42,565 nucleotides of DNA from a virus. Positions 7,619 to 15,187 of the stretch are shown piece by piece. Below the pieces are notes generated by a model, which was not told the origin of the DNA, ran no database searches, and saw only the letters and a program-made list of their open reading frames with translations. Both the position numbers and the translations under genes were made by a program. The stretch is from the IMG/VR virus record IMGVR_UViG_3300027985_000052, positions 1 through 42,565 of that record; one strand, 5' to 3'. Each line of letters begins with the position of its first letter. Positions within the stretch are counted from its first letter, which is position 1.

Positions 7619-8383
7619 TTACTGTTGACCGCCCCAAGGAGCGCCGCCAGCCGGTGCGCCGCCCTGTTGCCAGCCGCCGCCGTTGTTGGCCGGTTGCTGG
7701 TTGTTAGCCGGGGCGTTGTTAGCGGGCGCGCCGCCGTTATTACCCCAAGCCGGGGCACCGCCGCCGTTCTGGCCGTTGTTGGCGGGCTGTTGCTGGTTGC
7801 CGCCCTGATTACCGCCCCAAGCTGGCGCGCCGCCTTGCGGGGCTTGCTGGCCGTTGTTGGCCGGTGCCTGTTGCTGACCGCCCCAACCGCCGCCGTTTTG
7901 CGCTGGCTGTTGCTGGCCTTGCGGTGCGCCGCCCTGTTGGCCTTGCGGTTGTGCCGGGGCGTTACCCTGTCCCGCTTGGCCGGGTTCGTTCCCGTTAATA
8001 TCGAAGACTTTCTTGACTTCGGTATATTGCGGGTCGTTCTTTTGCGGGCCGACTTCAATTACGAAGGGGATTCCGTGCAACTGGCCCGAATCCTGAACGT
8101 TAAACACGCCAACGACGTGACAAACGGCGGAAAGCTGGCGGTGCGCAATTTCAACCGTCTGTTGGTTGGAATGGTACAGGTTCAGACGATAAGCGCCGGT
8201 AACGCCCTGTTGCGGGCCGTCAATTACCTTCAAATTAAGCTGAAGGTATCCGCCGTCGTTAGCCTTGTTGGCTTTGACTTCGGAAGATTCCACAACGACA
8301 GGGTGACGACCAATCGGAAGACCGCCGACGCCTTGGGTTGGGTCGAATTGTTGTGCGTTGAAGGGTTGGATAAGTTGTGCCAT
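7619..8383 (-). CDS. DUF669-family ssDNA-binding-type protein with a long Q/G/N/A tail
   Basis: 254 residues. Residues 1 to about 135 fit DUF669: FNAQQFDPTQGVGGLPIGRHPVVV is the opening signature, followed by GGYLQLNLKVIDGPQQG, LNLYHSNQQTVEIAHRQLSAVCHVVGV and a LHGIPFVIEV segment. These proteins usually sit beside Sak4-like ATPases, as here, and are thought to act in ssDNA binding or recombination. Residues from about 135 to the end are a low-complexity tail rich in Q, G, N, A and P with scattered tryptophans. It resembles the disordered linker of an SSB, but the tail ends PWGGQQ and lacks the acidic tip. The ATG at 8383 follows an AAAAGGTGAAA Shine-Dalgarno. Confidence 0.82.
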   Translation of the reverse strand: MAQLIQPFNAQQFDPTQGVGGLPIGRHPVVVESSEVKANKANDGGYLQLNLKVIDGPQQGVTGAYRLNLYHSNQQTVEIAHRQLSAVCHVVGVFNVQDSGQLHGIPFVIEVGPQKNDPQYTEVKKVFDINGNEPGQAGQGNAPAQPQGQQGGAPQGQQQPAQNGGGWGGQQQAPANNGQQAPQGGAPAWGGNQGGNQQQPANNGQNGGGAPAWGNNGGAPANNAPANNQQPANNGGGWQQGGAPAGGAPWGGQQ

Positions 8384-8445
8384 TTGATTTCACCTTTTGC
8401 AAAAGTAAAGTTTATCTTCGGTTTGCGGTACGAAGACGAAGACCG

Positions 8446-9126
8446 TTACGACATACACTTTCGGAACAAGTCGCCCAAAATAGGCGGTTCAAATTCCGAA
8501 AGCCGACCCGAACGGTCGCGGGCCATAATGCCGAAAGTCGGAAGCGCGCGAATTGCAATGACAGGTTTTGCCATGCCGGGAATATTCGCTTCGCCAATAT
8601 GAAGAATTTCGTCGTAAAGGTGCGGAACCTTAACGTTCAAATCTTGGCCGGGGAAATACGGCGCTTTAGTTGAAACGCCGTTTTCGTCGCGTGTCGCCTG
8701 TTTGCCAATTAAATAAACGTGTTTGTTCGGCAAGTAATAAAGACCGTTGACCAAATCCATAACTCGCCGGGACATTTCGCCATAAGCTTTACGCCCGTCT
8801 TTGTTCCGCTTCAATTCTTGCGTAAGAAAGATTTCGGCAAGTTGCGAAATTGAATCAATGCCGACCGTATCAAAATTTTTCGCTTCGTTCGACTTGAACA
8901 GCCAAGTAAAAAAATCGTCGATACGTTCGGGCGTGTACGCGTCCCAAGCCGGAAGGTCGTTGGCGTCCCGCATTGACAACATGCCGGGTTCGACGACGCA
9001 AAGCACGGGGCGCGGTGCGGTCTTAATCATTGGCGTTTTACCGACGCCCGGCCCGCCATAGGCCAAGCACTTTACGCCGAATTGTTGGGCCAGTTGTGAC
9101 GCTGGCCGAAGTTGGTTCATTTGCAT
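8446..9126 (-). CDS. Sak4-like RecA-fold ATPase (phage recombinase type)
   Basis: 226 residues. Walker A is GGPGVGKT (24-31), and a Walker B-like VGIDS centres on D91. The layout, a P-loop followed by KNFDTVGIDSISQLAE and a later HVYLIGKQATRDENG segment, is that of the AAA_24/Sak4 group of phage ATPases linked to single-strand annealing and recombination. It lies directly upstream of DUF669, a standard pairing. The ATG at 9126 is 6-7 bases after AAGGGGA and overlaps the previous gene by 10 bp; a second ATG two codons later is also possible. Confidence 0.83.
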   Translation of the reverse strand: MQMNQLRPASQLAQQFGVKCLAYGGPGVGKTPMIKTAPRPVLCVVEPGMLSMRDANDLPAWDAYTPERIDDFFTWLFKSNEAKNFDTVGIDSISQLAEIFLTQELKRNKDGRKAYGEMSRRVMDLVNGLYYLPNKHVYLIGKQATRDENGVSTKAPYFPGQDLNVKVPHLYDEILHIGEANIPGMAKPVIAIRALPTFGIMARDRSGRLSEFEPPILGDLFRKCMS

Positions 9127-9410
9127 TCGCGTTCCCCTTTTTCGTTAAAGGCGCGGTCGGGGTGCGAAAGTTCGCACATATACCCAAGCTTTGTAAATCC
9201 GAAACCGTCGGGAAGTTCAAACCCGTCGATATAAACGTTCGGGTGCGAAGTTCCGGTTCGGTTCGCCCTGATATATCCGCCGCCGTGTTGAATGTAAATA
9301 AGGCCGTTCCGCTTGTAAACTTTGGCTTGCTTAAATACGCCTTTGCTTCGCGTAATGGCAACGGCACCTTCTATCAAGTGGAACAACCCCGGTTTGATTG
9401 AATTTGACAT
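9117..9410 (-). CDS. Hypothetical protein, 97 aa
   Basis: I do not recognise this protein. I place the start at the ATG at 9410 (MSNSIKPG), preceded by GGGGTTGAAA, rather than the in-frame TTG at 9416. It has a glycine/aromatic middle (GLIYIQHGGGYIRANR) and a YIDGFELPDGFGFTKLGY stretch suggesting a small beta-rich fold. It overlaps the Sak4-like gene by 10 bp, so the two are probably translationally coupled. A copy of the dispersed 10-mer TTGTGGGCAA lies about 30 bp upstream, in the gap before this gene. Confidence 0.65.
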   Translation of the reverse strand: MSNSIKPGLFHLIEGAVAITRSKGVFKQAKVYKRNGLIYIQHGGGYIRANRTGTSHPNVYIDGFELPDGFGFTKLGYMCELSHPDRAFNEKGERECK

Positions 9411-9461
9411 TTTCAACCCCTTCGCATGGCCCCGGCTGTTGTGGGCAACCCGGCAAGCCGC

Positions 9462-9893
9462 TTACTTGGATTTTGGAACCACAAGTTCAAGCGCTGGCGT
9501 ACCGGGCGAAGCGGTCAACACTTCGTCAATAAGCTTCTTGAACTTTTCAGGAAGTTTTTTGTATTCGGAAAGCGCAAGTTCAGGCTTCCACTTAACAAGA
9601 CGTTCAGCGATAAACTGACCTTCGGCCCCGGTTTTTTCGATTTTGGTAAGAACCTTGTCAACCGCTTCGTCTTTGTTATCAAGACGACGGTTAAGCTTGA
9701 AGACAGCTTTCAGCTTGTAACCGTTGCCAAGTTCGACGTTTTGCGTTCCTTCGCGGTCGTCGCCGTCAAAGTCGAAACATTCGGTCAAAACTTCTTTACG
9801 AAGTGCGGCTTCCGCGTCTTTAGCGGCGGCAAGCTGTTTAACCGCTTCTTGCCATTCAAGAATTTTAGCGTCACGCTTTGCTTGTTCGTTCAT
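9462..9893 (-). CDS. Conserved phage protein of unknown function (helical N-terminus, 143 aa)
   Basis: The protein starts with a helical, charged region (about 1-40: AKILEWQEAVKQLAAAKDAE) followed by EGTQNVELGNGYKLKAVFKLNRRLD and ends AERLVKWKPELALSEYKKLP...VLTASPGTPALELVVPK. I recognise this as a conserved phage protein that commonly sits beside recombination ATPases, with no assigned activity. Its own promoter is visible upstream (9948-9976), placed inside the end of the MazG-like gene. Translation starts at 9893 after a GAAAGGAAAA Shine-Dalgarno. Confidence 0.7.
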   Translation of the reverse strand: MNEQAKRDAKILEWQEAVKQLAAAKDAEAALRKEVLTECFDFDGDDREGTQNVELGNGYKLKAVFKLNRRLDNKDEAVDKVLTKIEKTGAEGQFIAERLVKWKPELALSEYKKLPEKFKKLIDEVLTASPGTPALELVVPKSK

Positions 9894-9947
9894 GTTCGTT
9901 TTTCCTTTCGGTTAGTTTGCCGCCGGGTTATCCGACGGCATGGTTAG

Positions 9948-9976
9948 AATATACGACCTTTATTCGGCCTTGTCAA
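9948..9976 (-). promoter_or_regulatory. Sigma70-type promoter inside the 3' end of the MazG-like gene
   Basis: Read on the minus strand: -35 TTGACA (9971-9976), 17-bp spacer, -10 TATATT (9948-9953). It should drive the nine minus-strand genes from 9893 onward independently of the first gene of the operon. The -35 box overlaps the last codons of the MazG-like gene (stop at 9960-9962). Confidence 0.8.
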
Positions 9977-10532
9977 CACCATTCGACAAAATTTTTCGTT
10001 CTTCGAACAAATCGCGGTTGTTGGCGTCGTATTCGGTGAACGCATTCGGGAAGCGTGCGCGAAGTTTTTCAATGTTTACGCGTTGCGCTTCGCCGAAGTT
10101 TGAACCAAGCGCCTTCAATAAAAGCGCGTCATACCAAAAGCCGTCGCCAACTTCTTCAATTGCGTTCACGGCGTCAAATGCCTCGCCTTCGACAATTGTT
10201 TTCGACAATGCTTCAAGAAGTTCGCCTGCTTCGGTGGCTTTGCCGATAATTGCGTGAATTACGTTGACGGCTTTTGCGTCGTCTTCAGCGTTGTCGGAAA
10301 TCCAATAAGGGGCTTTATCAAGGGTTGCTTCGTTGGGGTTGGCCGGTGGTGCAATGCCGGTGTCGCGACCGTAAAACAAAGCTTTTTTGATAGCGTCAAG
10401 CTTGTTCAACGCGGCGATTGCTTCGCCTACGACTTCGGAAAAATGTTCAAGCGGAATACACTTGCCGTAATACTTGTCGGAAGCCGTAACATGCGCTTCT
10501 TCGATATAGTCAAACACTTTAGTTTCGTTCAT
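9960..10532 (-). CDS. MazG-like nucleotide pyrophosphohydrolase
   Basis: 190 residues. The all-alpha NTP pyrophosphatase signature is present: E101-A-G-E104 in KATEAGELLEAL, then E126/E127 and D130 in AIEEVGDGFWYD. The C-terminal LRARFPNAFTEYDANNRDLFEERKIL is typical of phage MazG-like proteins. It would hydrolyse (d)NTPs to monophosphates, either to clean the nucleotide pool or to influence host alarmone signalling; the substrate cannot be told from sequence. It is the first gene of the minus-strand operon, transcribed from the promoter at 10565-10593, with a GAAAGGCG Shine-Dalgarno before the ATG at 10532. Confidence 0.85.
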   Translation of the reverse strand: MNETKVFDYIEEAHVTASDKYYGKCIPLEHFSEVVGEAIAALNKLDAIKKALFYGRDTGIAPPANPNEATLDKAPYWISDNAEDDAKAVNVIHAIIGKATEAGELLEALSKTIVEGEAFDAVNAIEEVGDGFWYDALLLKALGSNFGEAQRVNIEKLRARFPNAFTEYDANNRDLFEERKILSNGVDKAE

Positions 10533-10564
10533 TGTGGTTCGCCTTTCTTGGTTAAGGTGGTGAC

Positions 10565-10593
10565 AGCTTAGGACACCCGCCCGGCACTGTCAA
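10565..10593 (-). promoter_or_regulatory. Main leftward sigma70-type promoter
   Basis: On the minus strand: -35 TTGACA (10588-10593), 17-bp spacer, -10 TAAGCT (10565-10570). It reads into the MazG-like gene and the replication operon. The -35 is perfect and the -10 weak, which would suit a regulated promoter. Confidence 0.72.
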
Positions 10594-10606
10594 CAATATT
10601 TTATCC

Positions 10607-10635
10607 TTTACAGCTAAGATTTTGCAAGCTATGAT
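10607..10635 (+). promoter_or_regulatory. Main rightward sigma70-type promoter
   Basis: -35 TTTACA (10607-10612), 17-bp spacer, -10 TATGAT (10630-10635). It is divergent from and almost abutting the leftward promoter, with the two -35 boxes only 13 bp apart, so one regulator could control both. The small HTH gene begins about 42 bp after the expected start point. A 9-base core copy of the dispersed motif (TTGCCCACA, 10657-10665) lies in the leader. Confidence 0.78.
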
Positions 10636-10683
10636 AAGCCCCAATGAATTGAAACTTTGCCCACATTCTAAAGGCGAACGCTT

Positions 10684-10881
10684 ATGACCTTGTATGAAAA
10701 GACGCGCGAATTGCTACGTTCGCGCCCGGCGACTATGACCTTCGCCAGTATCGAAGACGCGACAGGAATTAAAGAATCTTGGCTTCGTATGTTCAACCGG
10801 GGGAAGATTGAAAACCCTTCGGTTAACACTGTTCAAGCACTATATGAACACTTGTCAGGTACGAAGTTAAGGGTCGAATAA
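10684..10881 (+). CDS. Small helix-turn-helix DNA-binding protein (Cro/XRE-like)
   Basis: 65 residues with one HTH: MTFASIEDATGIKESWLRMFNRGKIENPSVNTVQALYEHL has the helix-turn-recognition-helix spacing of XRE/Cro-type proteins. It is the first gene of the rightward operon, right next to the divergent promoter pair, so it is the natural candidate regulator of the early region. The next gene starts on the last base of its stop codon (TAATG), implying coupled translation. No lysogeny genes accompany it, so a lysogenic switch role is unlikely. Confidence 0.78.
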   Translation: MTLYEKTRELLRSRPATMTFASIEDATGIKESWLRMFNRGKIENPSVNTVQALYEHLSGTKLRVE

Positions 10882-13211
10882 TGAACTATAACAATATACC
10901 GCAAGAAATGCGGATTTTCCCGCAATGGGTTGTTTGGCGATTTGAAGACACGGACAGCGCCAAGCCGACGAAAGTTCCGTATTCAGCGAATAACGGGCGA
11001 CTTGCCAGCGTTAGCGACCCGAACACTTGGGCCACGTTTGACCAAGCTTGTCACGCGGCTTCAACTTCAAATTGGTATGACGGAATTGGTTTCGTGTTGA
11101 CTGAAGCCGACCCGTTCGCGTTTATCGACCTTGACGACACAAAGGGCGACCAAACCGCACTTGACCGCCAAATAAAGATATACAACGAATTTGACAGCTT
11201 CGCCGAACGTTCGCCTTCAGGTTCGGGCCTTCACATTATCGTCAAAGGAAACTTGCCGTCGGGTCGTCGTCGTTCGTTTATTGAAATTTATTCGTCGGGT
11301 CGTTATATGACAATGACCGGCGACATTTACCGCGACGCACCTATTAAGGAACAAAACGAACTTTTAAACGTTCTTTGGTCGCAAATGGGTTCGGGTAATC
11401 AAGCCGCCGCCGTTTACGCCGGTCTTGCCGAAGCTAAAGAAAGCGACGAAGTTGTTATTCAGCGCGCAACCGACGCGGCCAACGGTGAAAAATTCGCCGA
11501 CTTGTACGCCGGGCGCTGGCAAGATTATTACCCGTCGCAATCTGAAGCCGACTTTGCCCTTGTCGATATTATCGCGTTTTACACCCAAAACCGGGCGCAA
11601 ATTTCCCGCTTATTCCGGGCGTCGGGTTTAGGCCGGCGTGACAAAGCGAAGCGCGACGATTACGTTAATTATATGTTGAACAAGTGCTTTGACCGTATGC
11701 TTCCGCCGGTTGATATTGACGGCTTGCGAAACCAATTAAACGAAGCAATTGAAGCGAAGCAAAAGAAAGACCTTCAAGAAGCCAAAAGTCTTCAAAACCG
11801 TATCGAACCGGAACAAGGGCAAGCCCCGAAAACGGAAGACTTGAAGCCGTCAAAAGACGTTTACAGCGTCCCGCCGGGGTTGGTCGGTGAAATCGCGCAA
11901 TTCATATACGCCCAAGCGCCGCGACCTGTTCCCGAAATATCCCTTGCCGGCGCCCTTGGCATGATTGCGGGTATTGTGGGAAGGGCTTACAACATATCGG
12001 GCACGGGCCTTAATCAATACACGCTTCTTCTTGCGCCAACTGGTACAGGTAAAGAAGCGATTGCTTCAGGTATCGACAAGCTTTTTGCGTCGGTTATTCG
12101 AACCGTTCCCGCGTCAACTGACTTCATAGGCCCGGCGGAAATTGCTTCGTCGCAAGCTGTCATTAAGTATATGTCAAAAGGCCCAACAAGCTTCGTTTCA
12201 TTGGTTGGCGAATTTGGTATTTATCTTCAGCAAATGGCAAGCCACAACGCACCGCCGCACCTTATAGGGCTTCGCCGTTTCTTGCTTGACGCTTACAATA
12301 AATCAGGTGAAGGCAAAGTTCTTCGCCCTTCTATTTATTCGGACAAAGACAAGAACACAAGCGCGGTTCTTGCCCCGGCTTTTTCGTTACTTGGCGAATC
12401 AACCCCCGAAAAGTTTTACGAAGGTCTTCACGAAGGTTTGATTTCTGAAGGCTTGCTTCCGCGCTTTACAATTATTGAATACCACGGCGACCGCCCGCCT
12501 TACAATCCGGCCCATTTGCACGCACAACCAAGCTTTGAACTTATCGACAGGCTTTCGACGTTGTGTGCCCATGCTTTAATGTTGAACAGCCAGCACAAAG
12601 CGATTAACGTTCAAATGTCAACGGAAGCAAAACGCATGTTCGACGAATTTGACCGTCATTGCGATTTGCAAATTAACGGAAGCGACAAAGAAGTTCGCCG
12701 TCACCTTTGGAACCGGGCGCATATTAAGGCAATGAAGCTTGCCGCGCTTGTTGCTGTTGGTTGCAATCCTTACGACCCGACTATTTCGCTTGACGTTGCG
12801 ACTTGGGCGACGAACATTGTTGTTGCTGATATTCGAAACTTACTTGACCGTTTCAACGCTGGCGAAATTGGCGTTGACAATGACGAAACGAAACAGCTTG
12901 CGAAGGTAATTGCGACGGTGAAAGAATTCGTCGTTTCGCCTTGGCCTGAAGTTTCGAAATACACGGGCGAAGGTATGTCAAACCTTCATTCAAACCGAAT
13001 TGTTCCTTACGCCTTCGTTCAACGAAAGCTTGCCGCTGTTGCCGTCTTCCGCAAAGACCGCATAGGGTCAAGCGGGGCAATCAAGCGCGCGCTGACGACG
13101 TTGACCGAACGCGGCGACCTTCAGGAAGTCAGCCGGGCCACACTGGCGAAGGATTATGGCACAAGCGCCCGCGCCTTTATGATTTCAAACCCCCGCGTCT
13201 TCGAACTATAA
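10881..13211 (+). CDS. Primase-helicase (archaeo-eukaryotic primase domain plus DUF3987-like ATPase)
   Basis: 776 residues with three parts. Residues 1 to about 165 are a primase-polymerase domain: F81-I-D-L-D85-D gives the catalytic acidic pair, SPSGSGLHI (111-119) the conserved Ser-His element and SGRYMTMTGD (139-148) the third motif. Residues from about 330 to 690 form an ATPase with Walker A APTGTGK (385-391), like the DUF3987 class. Residues about 705-776 look like a winged helix (NRIVPYAFVQRKL...VFRK...AIKRALTTLTERGDLQEV), a segment that recurs at the end of the 14361-14993 protein. It would lay primers and unwind DNA at phage forks. It is translationally coupled to the HTH gene. Confidence 0.87.
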   Translation: MNYNNIPQEMRIFPQWVVWRFEDTDSAKPTKVPYSANNGRLASVSDPNTWATFDQACHAASTSNWYDGIGFVLTEADPFAFIDLDDTKGDQTALDRQIKIYNEFDSFAERSPSGSGLHIIVKGNLPSGRRRSFIEIYSSGRYMTMTGDIYRDAPIKEQNELLNVLWSQMGSGNQAAAVYAGLAEAKESDEVVIQRATDAANGEKFADLYAGRWQDYYPSQSEADFALVDIIAFYTQNRAQISRLFRASGLGRRDKAKRDDYVNYMLNKCFDRMLPPVDIDGLRNQLNEAIEAKQKKDLQEAKSLQNRIEPEQGQAPKTEDLKPSKDVYSVPPGLVGEIAQFIYAQAPRPVPEISLAGALGMIAGIVGRAYNISGTGLNQYTLLLAPTGTGKEAIASGIDKLFASVIRTVPASTDFIGPAEIASSQAVIKYMSKGPTSFVSLVGEFGIYLQQMASHNAPPHLIGLRRFLLDAYNKSGEGKVLRPSIYSDKDKNTSAVLAPAFSLLGESTPEKFYEGLHEGLISEGLLPRFTIIEYHGDRPPYNPAHLHAQPSFELIDRLSTLCAHALMLNSQHKAINVQMSTEAKRMFDEFDRHCDLQINGSDKEVRRHLWNRAHIKAMKLAALVAVGCNPYDPTISLDVATWATNIVVADIRNLLDRFNAGEIGVDNDETKQLAKVIATVKEFVVSPWPEVSKYTGEGMSNLHSNRIVPYAFVQRKLAAVAVFRKDRIGSSGAIKRALTTLTERGDLQEVSRATLAKDYGTSARAFMISNPRVFEL

Positions 13212-13255
13212 CGAAGCTTTAACGAAGTTTTCTTTCGTACCGTGTCAAAAACTAC

Positions 13256-13285
13256 TTGACGCGGGGCTTCGTCGTGTCTTATATT
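13256..13285 (+). promoter_or_regulatory. Sigma70-type promoter for the DenV-like gene
   Basis: -35 TTGACG (13256-13261) and -10 TATATT (13280-13285) with an 18-bp spacer; TTATAT one base earlier gives 17. A strong AAAGGAG Shine-Dalgarno follows before the ATG at 13321. Confidence 0.75.
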
Positions 13286-13320
13286 CATGTTGTGCTTTAA
13301 ACTTTAAAGGAGTTCAAACC

Positions 13321-13707
13321 ATGACACGAATAAACGTCGTACCTGTTGAAGAACTTTGCGACCAACACCTTTTAGCGGAACACCGCGAACTTACCCGCAT
13401 TCCGAATGCTGTTGCACGCGGGCGCTTCAGCTTGGCCGGGCAACCCGCCGATTATAAACTTGGCGAAGGTCACGTTCGCTTTTTCTTCGACAAGCTGGCC
13501 TTCCTGAAACGTCGCTACACCGCATTGCACGGTGAATGCCTAGCAAGGGGTTTTAAGGTAACAAATCGTTGGCCTGACGACCTACCAGCCGCCGGCAGCC
13601 TTTGGCTTGACTATGTGCCCACAATGGCCGCGCTTGCCGCCAACCGGGAACGCATAGCCGTTCGAATGCCAAAGGCCGCACGCTTCACACTTTCAACTGT
13701 ACGATAA
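13321..13707 (+). CDS. denV: Pyrimidine dimer DNA glycosylase / AP lyase (T4 endonuclease V-like)
   Basis: 128 residues, close to the 138 of T4 DenV. The N-terminus MTRINVVPVEELCDQHLLAEHREL aligns with the T4 enzyme as I remember it. Thr2, whose amino group is the nucleophile after Met removal, and the catalytic Glu23 are both in place, and LGEGHVRFFFDKLAFLKRR matches the T4 segment GAGHVTFFYDKLEFLRKR. It repairs UV-induced cyclobutane dimers by base excision. The C-terminal part is shorter and differs from T4, with no clear W-Y-K-Y-Y end. It has its own promoter (13256-13285), so it may be expressed separately from the primase-helicase. UV repair fits a phage exposed to sunlight, but that is only an inference. 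Confidence 0.9.
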   Translation: MTRINVVPVEELCDQHLLAEHRELTRIPNAVARGRFSLAGQPADYKLGEGHVRFFFDKLAFLKRRYTALHGECLARGFKVTNRWPDDLPAAGSLWLDYVPTMAALAANRERIAVRMPKAARFTLSTVR

Positions 13708-13719
13708 GGAGTACGAACA

Positions 13720-13950
13720 ATGTTCAATTGGTTTAATCGACACAAGCAACAGCGAAAGCAAATACGTTATCGGCAAGGGTACGATTACGCCGCAGGGGAA
13801 CTGTTACGCAATCCGACGTTGCAAACAGCGAAGACACTTGAAAACCATATTGATTCGGCGCGCACGTTTGGCGAACATGACGAATTCGACGAAGGTATTC
13901 AACAGGCGCTTCAGAATTGGGGCGAACGGTTGTCACTATTGAAAAGATAA
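13720..13950 (+). CDS. Hypothetical protein, 76 aa
   Basis: I do not recognise it. It starts MFNWFNRHKQQRKQ, basic and aromatic, then a helical acidic stretch (ENHIDSARTFGEHDEFDEGIQQAL). AAGGAG precedes the ATG by about 8 bases, and the gene follows the DenV-like gene by 12 bp in the same transcript. A strong terminator begins 15 bp after it. It looks soluble and helical. Confidence 0.7.
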   Translation: MFNWFNRHKQQRKQIRYRQGYDYAAGELLRNPTLQTAKTLENHIDSARTFGEHDEFDEGIQQALQNWGERLSLLKR

Positions 13951-13965
13951 TTCGATTGAATACTT

Positions 13966-13989
13966 GACCGCTTCGGCGGTCTTTTTTTT
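13966..13989 (+). terminator. Strong intrinsic terminator
   Basis: Stem GACCGC / GCGGTC with a TTCG loop, followed by eight T residues. It ends the HTH-primase-DenV transcript and insulates the AT-rich block that follows. Confidence 0.95.
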
Positions 13990-14291
13990 GTCTGAATAGC
14001 AACGCATTATAACCTTAAACGCATTAAATGTATTTATTGAATGGCATTAACATTCGTAAGTTGTTGATTTTAAAGGAAAATGAACGATTTATAATAAGGT
14101 TAAGCTTTTCCACCCAACCACCACCCCTAAAGTTTAAGATTAGCCTTATATCATACCTTATATTAAAAAGACTTATTTATTATTAACATTATTATATATT
14201 TTATTATTCTTTATTTATCAGTAACTTAGAGATTAAAAAACTTCTTCAATTTGTATAATGTAAATTCATAACGTTTAATCTATATAACAGC
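13990..14291. other. AT-rich non-coding block, candidate replication origin
   Basis: About 300 bp without a credible gene, far richer in A+T than the rest of the genome. It holds three GCATTA words (near 14004, 14021 and 14044), two copies of CCTTATAT 12 bp apart (14144-14151 and 14156-14163), a pyrimidine-biased C-rich run around 14111-14127, and a long A+T tract (14161-14220) that would melt easily. It lies between a strong terminator and a promoter, next to the primase-helicase operon. Origin function is inferred from composition, repeats and place; a recently acquired or regulatory segment is the alternative. Confidence 0.5.
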
Positions 14292-14320
14292 TTGACAAGG
14301 CGACAGCTTGCGGCTATCTT
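14292..14320 (+). promoter_or_regulatory. Sigma70-type promoter for the accessory gene cluster
   Basis: -35 TTGACA (14292-14297), 17-bp spacer, -10 TATCTT (14315-14320). It lies at the right edge of the AT-rich block and reads into the 14361 gene. Confidence 0.8.
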
Positions 14321-14360
14321 ATAAGCGTCAAACTTCTTAAACTTTAACAAAGGTGATGAG

Positions 14361-14993
14361 ATGGAAACTGAAAACGAATTTGAATACGTCGAACCGTCGA
14401 ACATTGGCGAATATTACTTGAAGCACGTCGAAGCAATGAAGCCGACAGAAAAGCAACCTGAAGGCAAGTCGTTTGCAATCCAAAGCGACGGTTATTCGCT
14501 TTCACTATTGCGCGACCTTGCAGACGCGGCCAACGTGGGAAAGAAAGCAATTGTTGTTGTCGAATGGCCTGAAGTGTTCGAAGTGCAACGCTTGCCAGAC
14601 GGAAGCAACACAAAGCTTTTTTACCGCTATTCAACAGGCAACAAACGCGGCAACCGGGTTGAACTTAGCGAATGCGAAGAAAGCATTGAAGAAATTAAAC
14701 GTATTTTGAAAGAATATATTGAAGACGATTTTGAAGAATGTCTTAAATACGACAAGAATATAAACGCCGAAGCTAAAGCCGAAAAGATTGTTAGTTACGC
14801 ATACGTTCAACGTCGTTGTCTTGGCCTTGCGGCTTTTAGAAAAGCCCCCGAAGGTGCGTCAAAGCGTTTCAAGTCGGCAATCGAAGAACTTGTTGAAAGC
14901 GGCTATTTAAAAGCGGTGCCTAAAACTGTTGCGTCTGGCGCTTTTGAGACAAACGGCAAGCTTTATCAAATTGTGGGCAATCAAGGGGAATAG
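14361..14993 (+). CDS. Protein with C-terminal winged-helix-like module shared with the primase-helicase
   Basis: 210 residues. The N-terminal 140 residues are acidic and unfamiliar to me, with a beta-rich stretch (KKAIVVVEWPEVFEVQRL). Residues about 141-210 (EKIVSYAYVQRRC...AAFRK...KRFKSAIEELVESGYLKAV) line up with residues 705-776 of the primase-helicase (NRIVPYAFVQRKL...AVFRK...AIKRALTTLTERGDLQEV), so the module seems duplicated within this genome. A role at the origin or as partner or decoy of the primase is plausible, since it lies next to the candidate origin. First gene behind the promoter at 14292-14320, with an AAAGGTGATGAG leader before the ATG. Confidence 0.72.
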   Translation: METENEFEYVEPSNIGEYYLKHVEAMKPTEKQPEGKSFAIQSDGYSLSLLRDLADAANVGKKAIVVVEWPEVFEVQRLPDGSNTKLFYRYSTGNKRGNRVELSECEESIEEIKRILKEYIEDDFEECLKYDKNINAEAKAEKIVSYAYVQRRCLGLAAFRKAPEGASKRFKSAIEELVESGYLKAVPKTVASGAFETNGKLYQIVGNQGE

Positions 14994-14995
14994 TT

Positions 14996-15187
14996 ATGGC
15001 TGACGAAATAGACGTTACAAACGACCGCATTGAAGCGGAACTTGAAAAGGAACAAGCGCGCATTCGTGCCGAAGCGGCGAAGTTTGACCCCGGTAAACCG
15101 GGCGATTGTGAACTTTGCGGCGAATGGTCAGGGCGTCTTGTAAAAGGCGTTTGTGCGCCATGTCGTGACAAACGGGGGTTTGAATAA
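14996..15187 (+). CDS. DksA/TraR-type zinc-finger protein
   Basis: 63 residues. After an acidic helix (DRIEAELEKEQARIRAEA) comes a four-cysteine finger, CELCGEWSGRLVKGVCAPCRD, the arrangement of small TraR/DksA-like phage proteins. The host relatives bind in the secondary channel of RNA polymerase and alter promoter choice; this one may tune host or phage transcription. It starts 3 bp after the previous stop, with AAGGGGA upstream, and its stop shares a base with the next start. Confidence 0.85.
   Translation: MADEIDVTNDRIEAELEKEQARIRAEAAKFDPGKPGDCELCGEWSGRLVKGVCAPCRDKRGFE

Noticed and set aside
7625-8602. A 325-codon open frame on the plus strand opposite DUF669
   Set aside because: It arises from the low-complexity GC-rich tail read backwards; it has no Shine-Dalgarno and its Leu/Ala/Arg-rich product resembles nothing, while the minus-strand gene is clearly real.
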